A stretch of DNA of 37,565 nt from an uncultured Clostridia bacterium (lineage in GTDB: Bacteria > Bacillota > Clostridia > Christensenellales > Aristaeellaceae): positions 1 to 37,565 of the forward strand of contig CAMNLM010000009.1 of NCBI GenBank assembly GCA_946543085.1. The letters are read 5' to 3'. Below the pieces are notes generated by a model. That model saw only the letters and a list, made by a program, of their open reading frames with translations. It searched no databases and was not told the DNA's origin. Numbering within the stretch: the stretch's first letter is position 1; each line of letters starts with the position of its first letter. This document shows, piece after piece, positions 23,956 through 32,322 of the stretch. The position numbers were made by a program, and so were the translations under genes.

Positions 23956-26112
23956 ATGGCTTACAAATCCTACAGCATGGATCTGGCGGGCAAAAAGCTG
24001 ACGCTGGAATTCGGCAAATACTGCGAGCAGGCCAACGGCTCCGTGTGGGTCCACCTCGGCGACACCGTGGTGATGGTCAACGCGACCATGGCGCCCACTC
24101 CCCGCGAGGGCGTGGACTTCTTCCCCCTCGCTGTGGACGTGGAAGAGAAGCAGTATTCCGTGGGCAAGATCCCCGGCGGCTTCATCAAGCGTGAAGGCCG
24201 TCCGACCGAGAAGGCGACCCTGACCTGCCGCCTGATCGACCGCCCTCTGCGCCCCCTGTTCAACAAGGGCATGCGCAACGACGTGCAGGTGGTCGTGACC
24301 ATCCTGTCCGTGGAGCAGGACGTTCCCCCGGAAATCCCCGGCATGATCGGCTCCTCCGTGGCCCTGGCCGTGAGCGACATCCCGTGGGGCGGCCCCACCG
24401 GCGCGGTGGTCGTCGGCCGTGTGAACGGCGAATATGTCATCAACCCCGATGAGGCCCAGCGCGAGGTCTCCGACATGAACGTCTACGTGGCCGGCACCAA
24501 GGACGCCATCATGATGGTGGAAGCCGGCGCGAACGAGCTGAGCGAGGACGTGATGCTGGACGGCATCATGTTCGCCCACGACTACATCAAGCAGATCGTC
24601 GAGTTCCAGGAAATGATCGTGAACGACATCGGCAAGGAAAAGGTCGAAGTCCCGCTGATCACGACCGGCGACGACGTCAAGGCCGCTGTCCGCGCCTTTG
24701 CCTACGACAAGGCCGTGTGGACCTTCTCCACCTTCGAGCGCTATGAGCGCCAGGCCCGCGAGAAGCAGGTGAAGGAAGAAACCCTGGCCGCCCTGAGCGA
24801 GCAGTTCCCGGGCCGCGAGAGCGAGATCGCCGACGCCCTGTATTATCTGAATAAGGAAGTCATGCGCCGCCGCATCCTCGACGAGGGCATCCGCGCGGAC
24901 GGCCGCAAGCTGGACGAGATCCGCCCCATCTGGTGCGAGGTCGGCGTTCTGCCCCGCGTGCACGGCTCCGCCGTGTTCACCCGCGGCCAGACCCAGGCCC
25001 TGACCGTGACCACCCTCGGCCCCGTGAGCGAGGGCCAGGTGCTGGACGGCCTGAGTAGCGAGGACTTCAAGCGCTATATCCATCAGTACAACATGCCGCC
25101 GTATGCCACCGGTGAGGCCGGACGCCTGAAGAGCCCGGGCCGCCGCGAGATCGGCCACGGCGCGCTGGCGGAGCGCGCGCTCCTGCCCGTGATCCCCTCC
25201 GAGGAAGAGTTCCCCTACGCGATGCGCCTGGTGAGCGAGATCCTCTCCTCCAACGGCTCCTCCTCCATGGCCTCCGTGTGCGGCTCCACCCTGTCCCTGA
25301 TGGACGCGGGCGTGCCGATCCACGCGCCGGTCGCCGGCGTCGCCATGGGCCTGATCAAGGATACCGAGAGCGATAAGCTGGCCGTGCTGACCGACATCCA
25401 GGGCCTGGAAGACTTCCTGGGCGACATGGACTTCAAGGTGGCCGGCACCATGAACGGCATCACCGCCATCCAGATGGACATCAAGATCGCCGGCATCAGC
25501 CGCGAGATCCTGAAGACCGCCCTGGAGCAGGCCCTGCAGGGACGCCTCTACATCCTGAAGCTGATGCTCGACTGCATCGGCCAGCCGCGCGAGAGCCTGA
25601 ACAAGTACGCCCCGAAGATCATCCGCTTCACGATCAACCCTGAGAAGATCCGTGAAGTCATCGGACCCGGCGGTAAGATGATCAACAAGATCATCGCCGA
25701 GACCGGCGTCAAGATCGACATCGAGGACGACGGCCGCGTGTTCATCTCCACGCCCGACGAGGATGCCGCCGCGAAGGCCCGCAAGATCATCGAGGGCATC
25801 GCGAAGGACATCGAGGTCGGCGATGTGTTCACCGGCAAGGTGGTCCGCATCATGAACTTCGGCGCGTTTGTGGAGCTGGCTCCCGGCAAGGACGGCATGA
25901 TCCACATCTCCAAGCTGGCCAACCACCGCGTGGAGAAGGTCGAGGACGTGGTCAAGATCGGCGACGAGCTGGAGGTCAAGGTCAACGAGATCGATGCCCA
26001 GGGCCGCATCAACCTGATCCGCAACGACATGGTTTATGAGAACACCGCGCCCCGCCACACCGAGAACAAGGAAGGCTTCCGCCGCCCGCCCCGCCGGGAT
26101 GGCCGCGCGTAA
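23956..26112 (+). CDS. pnp: Polyribonucleotide nucleotidyltransferase (PNPase)
   Basis: 718 residues, the typical length. It degrades RNA 3' to 5' with phosphate and can add tails. Order: first RNase PH domain (about 12-145: IPGGFIKREGRPTEK, LIDRPLRPLF); helical domain (about 230-310); second RNase PH domain (about 325-540) with the catalytic region DIQGLEDFLGDMDFKVAGT; KH domain (about 555-615, VIGPGGKMI); and S1 domain (about 622-690, GKVVRIMNFGAFVELAPGKD). It ends in a short basic tail. AAGGAG precedes the ATG. No promoter was seen close by. The hairpins at 26181-26206 lie shortly after the stop. Confidence 0.97.
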   Translation: MAYKSYSMDLAGKKLTLEFGKYCEQANGSVWVHLGDTVVMVNATMAPTPREGVDFFPLAVDVEEKQYSVGKIPGGFIKREGRPTEKATLTCRLIDRPLRPLFNKGMRNDVQVVVTILSVEQDVPPEIPGMIGSSVALAVSDIPWGGPTGAVVVGRVNGEYVINPDEAQREVSDMNVYVAGTKDAIMMVEAGANELSEDVMLDGIMFAHDYIKQIVEFQEMIVNDIGKEKVEVPLITTGDDVKAAVRAFAYDKAVWTFSTFERYERQAREKQVKEETLAALSEQFPGRESEIADALYYLNKEVMRRRILDEGIRADGRKLDEIRPIWCEVGVLPRVHGSAVFTRGQTQALTVTTLGPVSEGQVLDGLSSEDFKRYIHQYNMPPYATGEAGRLKSPGRREIGHGALAERALLPVIPSEEEFPYAMRLVSEILSSNGSSSMASVCGSTLSLMDAGVPIHAPVAGVAMGLIKDTESDKLAVLTDIQGLEDFLGDMDFKVAGTMNGITAIQMDIKIAGISREILKTALEQALQGRLYILKLMLDCIGQPRESLNKYAPKIIRFTINPEKIREVIGPGGKMINKIIAETGVKIDIEDDGRVFISTPDEDAAAKARKIIEGIAKDIEVGDVFTGKVVRIMNFGAFVELAPGKDGMIHISKLANHRVEKVEDVVKIGDELEVKVNEIDAQGRINLIRNDMVYENTAPRHTENKEGFRRPPRRDGRA

Positions 26113-26137
26113 GCACGTTTCGCCGCCTGCGACGGCG

Positions 26138-26483
26138 ACCAAAGGGCTTTCCGATCATGTCGCTGCCGCTTTCGCCTCACTGAAAACTCCACACTGTGGA
26201 GTTTTCCGGGCGTTCGGCGCCCATTTGGAAACCTTCGGGCCGTTACTGGTATAGGGTACTGAAGGAAAGCAAACATTCATCGCGCCCATGCGCGAAATGC
26301 GTAGACATGCGAAATTCGCAAAGGCTCCCATGGGCTTTTGCGAATTTTGCGTAATACAAAAATGATAGACATGCGAAGCGAAGGGTTGCAGGGGGTTCGG
26401 AGCGCCCGGAAAACTCCATGTTATGGAGTTTTCAGCGGAGAACGGGCGGCAGCCCCGGACCGACCGCAAAGCCCCTTGCCCGC
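26138..26483. repeat. Nested inverted-repeat structure between pnp and ktrB
   Basis: This 448-base gap holds no gene. An outer pair, TGAAAACTCCA...TGGAGTTTTCCGGGCG (26181-26212) and its reverse complement (26403-26434), matches except at the loops. Each arm is itself a hairpin (AAAACTCCA/TGGAGTTTT). In the centre ATGCGAAATTCGCAAAGG (26307-26324) pairs with CTTTTGCGAATTTTGCGT (26335-26352). Further out, CAAAGGGCTTT (26140-26150) is inverted against AAAGCCCCTTG (26468-26478). The first hairpin could also serve as the pnp terminator. Confidence 0.75.
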
Positions 26484-26505
26484 GCCCGCAGGCGCGGAAC
26501 CCTTG
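26468..26505 (+). repeat. 38-bp dispersed repeat, copy 2
   Basis: A near-identical copy of 23785-23822 with two mismatches, located just before ktrB. The two copies flank pnp in the same orientation. Confidence 0.85.
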
Positions 26506-26560
26506 CTGTCGCATGAACAAGCAGGATATAAAGCATAACCAAAGAGAGGAGGAATCAGCC

Positions 26561-27883
26561 TTGGATCGCTTCAGACTGCGCCCGTACCAGGTCATCGTCG
26601 GAGGCTTCCTGCTCCTGATTCTCCTCGGGGCCTGCCTGCTCTCGCTGCCCTTCGCCAGCCGGACGCCCGGCTCCGTTCCCTTCGGGGACTGCCTCTTCAC
26701 CGCGACGTCCGCCGTGTGCGTGACGGGCCTCATCGTGCGCGACACCGCGACCACGTGGGCGCCCTTCGGCCAGGCGGTGCTGCTCGTGCTGATCCAGATC
26801 GGCGGCATGGGCGTGGTGACGATGGCGCTGGCCCTTGCCTTTTTCTCGGGCCGCAAGATCGGCCTGATGCAGCGCGTGCTGATGCGCGAGACGATCTCGG
26901 CCCCGCAGGTCGGCGGCATTGTGCGGCTGACGCGGTTCATCCTGATCTCCACCGCCGCCATCGAAGGCGCGGGCGCACTGCTCCTGCTGCCGGTTTTCTG
27001 GCAGGCCTTCGGCTTCGCGCGCGGCCTGTGGTACGCTGTGTTCCACGCGGTCTCCGCCTTCTGCAACGCGGGCTTTGACCTCATGGGCATCCGCGAACCG
27101 TATTCCTCCGTGACATCCTTCGCGCAGAATCCGCTGCTGAACATCGCGCTGATCCTCCTGATCACCGTCGGCGGTCTGGGCTTTCTCGTCTGGGACGACC
27201 TCAAGACCAACCGCCACCACTGGAAGCGCTACCGCCTCCAGACCAAGCTGGTGCTGGCGACATCGCTGATCCTGCTCCTGGTGCCCGCCGCGGCGTTCTA
27301 TTGCCTGGAGATGGGCGAGCTCAGCGCGGGGGAGCGCATCCTGCCTTCCCTGTTCCAGTCGGCGACCCTGCGCACGGCGGGCTTCAACTCGGTGGACCTG
27401 AACAGCTTTTCCGACAGCGGCAAGGTAACCATGATCCTCTGGATGCTGGTCGGCGGCTCGCCCGGCTCCACCGCCGGCGGCCTCAAGACGACGACGCTGA
27501 CCGTGCTCTACCTGTCCCTGTGGTCGGTGATCCGGCGCAGGGAGCACACCCAGGGCTTCGGACGGCGCATCGCGGACGATACAGTCCGCCAGGCGTCCGT
27601 GCTGCTGGTGCTGTATCTGACCTTATTCCTGGCAAGCGGCATCCTCATCAGCCGCGTGGAGGGCCTGCCCGTGCTGACCTGTCTGTTCGAGACGGCCTCG
27701 GCGGTGGGCACGGTGGGCGTGACGCTGGGCATCACCCCGTCGCTCGGCGGCTTTTCCCGGGCGCTGCTGATGCTGCTCATGTTCTTTGGCCGCGCGGGCG
27801 CGCTGACGCTGATCTATGCGGCCTCGCCCTTCAAGCAGATGGGCGCGGGCAAGCTGCCCGAGGAGAAAATCACCGTTGGGTGA
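26561..27883 (+). CDS. ktrB: KtrB/TrkH-type potassium channel subunit
   Basis: 440 residues, close to KtrB of Bacillus (about 445). It is the membrane subunit of a Na+-linked K+ uptake system. Four pore-loop repeats are visible, each with a filter Gly: SAVCVTGLIV, SAFCNAGFDL, TLRTAGFNSVD and SAVGTVGVTLG. I chose TTG at 26561 because AGAGGAGG lies 8 bases before it. An in-frame ATG at 26513 would add 16 hydrophilic residues but has no ribosome-binding site. The gene ends 15 bases before ktrA, and the ktrA ribosome-binding site overlaps its stop. Confidence 0.94.
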   Translation: MDRFRLRPYQVIVGGFLLLILLGACLLSLPFASRTPGSVPFGDCLFTATSAVCVTGLIVRDTATTWAPFGQAVLLVLIQIGGMGVVTMALALAFFSGRKIGLMQRVLMRETISAPQVGGIVRLTRFILISTAAIEGAGALLLLPVFWQAFGFARGLWYAVFHAVSAFCNAGFDLMGIREPYSSVTSFAQNPLLNIALILLITVGGLGFLVWDDLKTNRHHWKRYRLQTKLVLATSLILLLVPAAAFYCLEMGELSAGERILPSLFQSATLRTAGFNSVDLNSFSDSGKVTMILWMLVGGSPGSTAGGLKTTTLTVLYLSLWSVIRRREHTQGFGRRIADDTVRQASVLLVLYLTLFLASGILISRVEGLPVLTCLFETASAVGTVGVTLGITPSLGGFSRALLMLLMFFGRAGALTLIYAASPFKQMGAGKLPEEKITVG

Positions 27884-27898
27884 GGAGAGTGAGAAACC

Positions 27899-28546
27899 AT
27901 GAAATCTGTGATGCTGATCGGCCTCGGGCGCTTCGGCCTGAATCTGGCGGAAAAGCTGAATGAGCTCGGCCACCAGGTGATGGCGGTGGACAGCCGTGAG
28001 GACCGCGTGAACAGCGTGATGCACCTGGTGACGGACGCGCAGATCGGCGACGCGACCGACGAGGCCTTCCTGCGCTCCCTGGGCGTGGACAACTTTGACG
28101 TGTGCTTCGTGGCCATCGGCAGCGACTTCCAGAGCTCCCTGGTGACGACGGTGCTGCTGAAGGACCTGGGCGCGAAGAAGGTCGTGGCCCGCGCGTCCAT
28201 GGACATCCAGCGCAAGCTGCTCCTGCGCAACGGCGCGGACGAGGTGGTCTACCCGGAGAAGCAGCTCGCGGCCTGGACGGCTGTGCGCCACACGACCGAC
28301 CACGTGTTGGACTTTGTCGCGCTGGACAACGAGCACGCGATCTACGAGCTCTCCGTCCCCAGCGACTGGTTCGGCAAGACGGTGGGCGAGCTGAACATCC
28401 GCAAGCGCTATAACCTGAACATCCTGACCCTCCGCGAGGCCGACAAGACCGGCGTCCCGGTGAACAGCGAAACCATCTTCACCCCGGGGCAGACGATGTT
28501 CGTCCTGGGCCAGTGGAAGGATATCCAGAAGTGCCTGAAGGACTGA
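27899..28546 (+). CDS. ktrA: KtrA, RCK-domain regulator of K+ uptake
   Basis: A 215-residue cytoplasmic regulatory subunit. RCK-N (Rossmann) opens with MLIGLGRFGLNLAEKLNELG and AVDSREDRV, and binds ATP/ADP or NAD. RCK-C follows (about 135-215: VPSDWFGKTVGELNIRKRYN). An octameric KtrA ring gates the KtrB dimer. GAGGAGAG overlaps the ktrB stop, so the two are co-translated. In Firmicutes ktrAB is often under c-di-AMP control through RCK-C and sometimes a ydaO riboswitch; no such riboswitch was seen upstream here. Confidence 0.94.
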   Translation: MKSVMLIGLGRFGLNLAEKLNELGHQVMAVDSREDRVNSVMHLVTDAQIGDATDEAFLRSLGVDNFDVCFVAIGSDFQSSLVTTVLLKDLGAKKVVARASMDIQRKLLLRNGADEVVYPEKQLAAWTAVRHTTDHVLDFVALDNEHAIYELSVPSDWFGKTVGELNIRKRYNLNILTLREADKTGVPVNSETIFTPGQTMFVLGQWKDIQKCLKD

Positions 28547-28677
28547 AGCCCTTCGGGCGCGCCGCCGGAGGGCCCTGACGGGGAAGCAGAGGCGGGTCCG
28601 CCGCTTTCCGAAGGACCGGAAAGCGAAAGGCCGTCCTTCCGCGCCCTCCCATCCACAAAACACACACTGGAGAAACT

Positions 28678-29925
28678 ATGCAAAAATCCTGGAAACTCAC
28701 CAATGGCGTCCGCGTCGTCGCCGAATCCATGCCGGAGATGCGCTCCGTCTCCGTCAATGTCTGGATGCACACCGGCTCGATGATGGAGGCCGAATCCGAA
28801 AACGGCATCAGTCATTTCCTGGAGCACATGGCCTTCAAGGGAACCGCGCGGCGCACGACCCGCGAGCTGGCGCGGGAGATGGACGCGATGGGCGGCCACT
28901 TCAACGCCTACACCGGGCGTGACTGCACCTGCTTTTACGCGCGGGTCATCGACGAAGACCTCGAAAAGGCCATGGACGTGCTCTCCGACATCTCCATCCG
29001 TGCCGCGATGGACGGCGAGGAGCTTGAGAAGGAGCGCGGCGTGGTGCTGGAGGAGATCGCGATGGACGAGGACTCTCCGGAGGATCTCGTCGGCGATCTG
29101 CTTCACCAGAGCCAGTTCGAGGGCACGAGCGCCGGCCGGCCCATCCTCGGAACAGCGTCGCACGTGTCGGCCTATACGCGCGACGACCTCCTCCGCTATC
29201 GCGACACCCACTATACGCCGGAAAACTGCGTGGTCGGCATCTGCGGCCGCTATGACGAGGAGAACCTGCGCGCCCTGCTGGAGACCTACTTCGGCGCCTG
29301 GCGGCGCGACGGCGTGAAGCTGGGCGTCTACAGCTGGGAGCCGCAGACGGGCAGGATCATCACGCGCGAGAAGGACGTGGAGCAGCTGCACCTGAGCCTC
29401 GGCTACCCGGGCCTGGCCTACGGCGACGAGGACATGTACGCCCTGGCGGCCATGAGCAGCGTGCTCGGCGGGGCCATGTCCTCCCGGCTCTTCCAGCGTG
29501 TGCGCGAGGAGCTGGGCATGGCCTACACGGTCTACAGCTATCCGGACACCTTCGAGGGCGGCGGCACCTTCGCGGTCTACGCGGCGGTCTCCCCGAAGAA
29601 CGGGCGGCAGGTGCTGGACGAGCTCCTGCGCCAGGCCGACCTGATGCGCCGGGACGGCCTGCAGGAGAAGGAATTCCTGGAGGCGAAGAACCAGCTCCGC
29701 ATCAGCTATCTGCTCGGGCTGGAGAGCCCGTCCGGCCGCATCTCCGCGTGGGGAAGGCAGCTGATGATCTTCGGCGAGACGGTGGACAACGAGGTCACAC
29801 TCTCGCGCATCGACAGCCTGACGCTCGACGGGGTCAACGCCATCGCGCGCCGGGTGCTCTCGGCACCGCCGAGCCTGGCCGTGGTGGGGCGCGGCGCGGA
29901 CGCATATCGGGAGGCGCTGACATGA
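28678..29925 (+). CDS. M16 family zinc peptidase (processing-peptidase-like)
   Basis: 415 residues, the size of single-chain bacterial M16B proteases such as YmxG. The inverted zinc motif HFLEH (His46, Glu49, His50) and the third ligand Glu at about 126 (VVLEEIAMDEDSPED) are present, so it should be an active subunit. The second half (VLGGAMSSRLFQRVREELG, then AYTVYSYPDTFEGGGTF) matches the inactive C-terminal half of the fold. There is no signal peptide, so it is cytoplasmic. GGAGA precedes the ATG. Its stop overlaps the start of the YqgF gene (ATGA). Substrate unknown. Confidence 0.93.
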   Translation: MQKSWKLTNGVRVVAESMPEMRSVSVNVWMHTGSMMEAESENGISHFLEHMAFKGTARRTTRELAREMDAMGGHFNAYTGRDCTCFYARVIDEDLEKAMDVLSDISIRAAMDGEELEKERGVVLEEIAMDEDSPEDLVGDLLHQSQFEGTSAGRPILGTASHVSAYTRDDLLRYRDTHYTPENCVVGICGRYDEENLRALLETYFGAWRRDGVKLGVYSWEPQTGRIITREKDVEQLHLSLGYPGLAYGDEDMYALAAMSSVLGGAMSSRLFQRVREELGMAYTVYSYPDTFEGGGTFAVYAAVSPKNGRQVLDELLRQADLMRRDGLQEKEFLEAKNQLRISYLLGLESPSGRISAWGRQLMIFGETVDNEVTLSRIDSLTLDGVNAIARRVLSAPPSLAVVGRGADAYREALT

Positions 29926-30713
29926 ACGAACGGATCGTGGCCCTGGACATCGGCGACGCGCGGATCGGCGTGGCGGTGAGCGACCTCACCCGCACCATCG
30001 CGAGCCCGGTCGAGGTGATCCAGAGCGTCGGCTGGGGACCGGACACGAAAAAAATTGCGGCCATCTGCGCGCGCTATGAGACCGTCGAGGTGCTCAGCGG
30101 ACTGCCGCTGAACATGGACGGCACCGAGGGCTTCCAGGCAAAAAAGGTGCGCGGCCTCTGCCAGCAGCTGGAGAAGGCCGGCCTGCGCGTCACCTTTATG
30201 GACGAGCGGCTGACCACGGTGCAGGCGGAGGACGCCCTGATCGAGGGCGGCGTCACCCGCGAGGGACGGCGCAAGGTGGTGGACAAGGTCGCCGCGGCGA
30301 TCATCCTCCAGCGCTGGCTGGACGCGCAGCACAACGCCGCCGTGCAGGCGGAGACACAGGAACCGAAAGGGGAAGAGACCATGAGCGAGAATCAGGACAG
30401 CAGCATCATTGAGCTGATCGACGAGAACGGCCAGACCGTGCAGTTTGAGCACGTGGCGACGCTGGAGCACGAGGGCGCGTACTATATCGCCCTGATGCTC
30501 CTGGACGAGGATCACAGCAGCGAGGACGACGAGGGCGAGCTCGTGCTGATGAAGATCGACACGGACGACAAGGGCGAGGAGTGCTACGTCGCCGTGGAGG
30601 ACGAGGCCCTGCAGCAGGTGCTCTTTGAAAAGTGCATGGCGCTGCTGGAGGAGGAATTCGGCGGCGACGCGGAGGACGCGGACGCGGACAGCGGGGACGA
30701 TGAGGAAGCCTGA
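29922..30713 (+). CDS. YqgF/RuvX nuclease-fold protein fused in frame to a DUF1292 (YrzB-like) domain
   Basis: 263 residues in one frame. Residues 1-140 are YqgF: ALDIGDARIGVAVSD (Asp9), FMDERLTT (Glu95) and DKVAAAIILQRWLD (Asp121) form the RNase H-like acidic centre linked to pre-16S rRNA 5' maturation. A linker (about 140-153) leads to a DUF1292 domain (about 154-240: FEHVATLEHEGAYYIALML) and an acidic tail. These are normally two adjacent genes in Clostridia, but no stop separates them here. An internal ATG at 30381 preceded by AAAGGGGAAGAG could also start a separate 110-residue DUF1292 protein. The start ATG overlaps the M16 stop. Confidence 0.88.
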   Translation: MNERIVALDIGDARIGVAVSDLTRTIASPVEVIQSVGWGPDTKKIAAICARYETVEVLSGLPLNMDGTEGFQAKKVRGLCQQLEKAGLRVTFMDERLTTVQAEDALIEGGVTREGRRKVVDKVAAAIILQRWLDAQHNAAVQAETQEPKGEETMSENQDSSIIELIDENGQTVQFEHVATLEHEGAYYIALMLLDEDHSSEDDEGELVLMKIDTDDKGEECYVAVEDEALQQVLFEKCMALLEEEFGGDAEDADADSGDDEEA

Positions 30714-30754
30714 TGCCGCCGTCCGGTCATCCGGAACCGATAAGGAGTGAGAGC

Positions 30755-32125
30755 ATGCGAAAACGCACCCGTTTGCTGGCGCTTCTGCTCGCGCTGACGC
30801 TGCTCGCTGCCCTGCCGGTGAGCGCCGGAGCGGCGGCGAAGAAGACCGGAACGCCGCTCCAGGACTGCCACAAGGTGACGCTGACGCACACGGACACCAC
30901 CCAGGAGAACAAGAGCGTGGTGCGCGTGTGGTCGGCGAAGACCGCCCTGCCGGAGGTCGACGAGGAGCTGGACGCGATCACCTCCGCCTGGGCGGATGAG
31001 ATCGGCCCGACCCTGCCCAAGGCGGCCAACAAGACCGAAAAGAACAGCCGGGTGGACATCGAGATCCGCTACAGCCGCACGGGGCTTACGTGGATGAGCT
31101 TTGTGCTTCAGGCGCGCACGACTTACCACCGCAAGCTGACCGGCCAGGCCATCGCGACCCGCACCTTCGACATGACGACGGGCGAGCGCATCCGCCTGAC
31201 CGACATTTTCGACGCGGACAGCGAGGCGTGGGCCCTGCTCGCGGACAGTGTGCGCGAGACCTGCGCGGGCTATTTCCCGGACGAGGAGGCCGACGAGGCC
31301 GCGCTGGCTGCCCTGTGCGCCCGCAGCGCCCTGGAGGAGACGGAGTTCTCCCTGCACGGCATGTCTCTCGTGCTGCACATTCCCGCCGAAAAGCTCTATC
31401 CGGAGCATTTCACGCTGATGGAGGTCACGCTCTTCTACCCGGACATCCGCCCGATGATGACGGAGAAGGCGCAGGAGGAGACGGACAACCTCACCTACTA
31501 CGCGACGTGCGCGCTGACCTTCGACGACGGCCCGACGCGGACGAACACGACCCTGGTGCTGCAGAGCCTGATGGAGACCGGCAGCCGGGCGACCTTCTTC
31601 GTGATCGGCAACCGCATCAAGACCTTTGCGGACCTGGTGCAGCGCGAGCACGACGAGGGCCACGCTATCGGCACACACAACTGGACGCACGCGAACGTGA
31701 CGAAGATCAGCGCGGCCAACATCCGCTCCATGCCGAAGAAGTGCCGGGCGGCGATGATCGCGGCCATCGGCATCCCGGAGCGCTACGACCGCGTGCCCTA
31801 TGGCCTCTATCCGCAGATGGTGAAGAACAAGGTCGGCTGGAGCTACATCCAGTGGAGCCTGGACACCTACGACTGGCGCGGACGCAAGACGGCCACCGTG
31901 CTGAAGACTGTGAAGGATCAGATTGACGACGGGGACATCATCCTCTGCCACGACATCAAGGACAACACCCCGGCCTCCGCGAAGGCTGTGGCCAACTGGC
32001 TCCAGGAGAACGGCTACATGCTCCTGACTGTAGACGAGCTGATGGCGAAGGACGGTGTGCGCCTCGAGCCCGACACCGTCTACTACCGCTGCAAGGACGG
32101 CGACACGAGCAAGAAGAGCCGCTGA
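30755..32125 (+). CDS. Secreted polysaccharide deacetylase with RsiV-like N-terminal domain
   Basis: 456 residues. A signal peptide (1 to about 26) is followed by a DUF3298/RsiV-like region (about 35-240: VRVWSAKTALPEVDEELDAI and GERIRLTDIFD). A NodB-type deacetylase domain (about 252-440) has TFDDGP, zinc ligands in HNWTH (near 308-312), RVPYG and LCHDI. This combination is common in Firmicutes PgdA-like enzymes that remove acetyl groups from peptidoglycan or other N-acetylated glycans. AAGGAG supports the ATG at 30755; an ATG at 30713 overlapping the previous stop would add 14 residues before the signal peptide and lacks an RBS. Confidence 0.92.
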   Translation: MRKRTRLLALLLALTLLAALPVSAGAAAKKTGTPLQDCHKVTLTHTDTTQENKSVVRVWSAKTALPEVDEELDAITSAWADEIGPTLPKAANKTEKNSRVDIEIRYSRTGLTWMSFVLQARTTYHRKLTGQAIATRTFDMTTGERIRLTDIFDADSEAWALLADSVRETCAGYFPDEEADEAALAALCARSALEETEFSLHGMSLVLHIPAEKLYPEHFTLMEVTLFYPDIRPMMTEKAQEETDNLTYYATCALTFDDGPTRTNTTLVLQSLMETGSRATFFVIGNRIKTFADLVQREHDEGHAIGTHNWTHANVTKISAANIRSMPKKCRAAMIAAIGIPERYDRVPYGLYPQMVKNKVGWSYIQWSLDTYDWRGRKTATVLKTVKDQIDDGDIILCHDIKDNTPASAKAVANWLQENGYMLLTVDELMAKDGVRLEPDTVYYRCKDGDTSKKSR

Positions 32126-32192
32126 CATGGCTGAACGCGCCAGAACGCATACTGGCAAAACATGGCAGCAATTTGCATAAACATGCACACTG

Positions 32193-32241
32193 AAAAAGAC
32201 CGAATCCTGATGAATTCATCACGGCAGGGTTCGGTCTTTTC
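32193..32241. terminator. Bidirectional terminator between deacetylase and sbcC
   Basis: AAAAGACCGAATCCTG and CAGGGTTCGGTCTTTT are complementary with one or two mismatches and have A and T tracts on the outside, so the hairpin serves the two converging genes. Confidence 0.85.
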
Positions 32242-32322
32242 GTTCGTTTTTTGCCCGGTTCAGGGGGAGGGGCGCACTCGTTTTCAGGAGGCGGGCGCTC
32301 CCTGCACGGTCGGGAGAATCCC

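Noticed and set aside
26423..26560. Longer KtrB starting in the repeat region
   Set aside because: The extension is translated from the dispersed repeat, and a strong ribosome-binding site marks TTG 26561.
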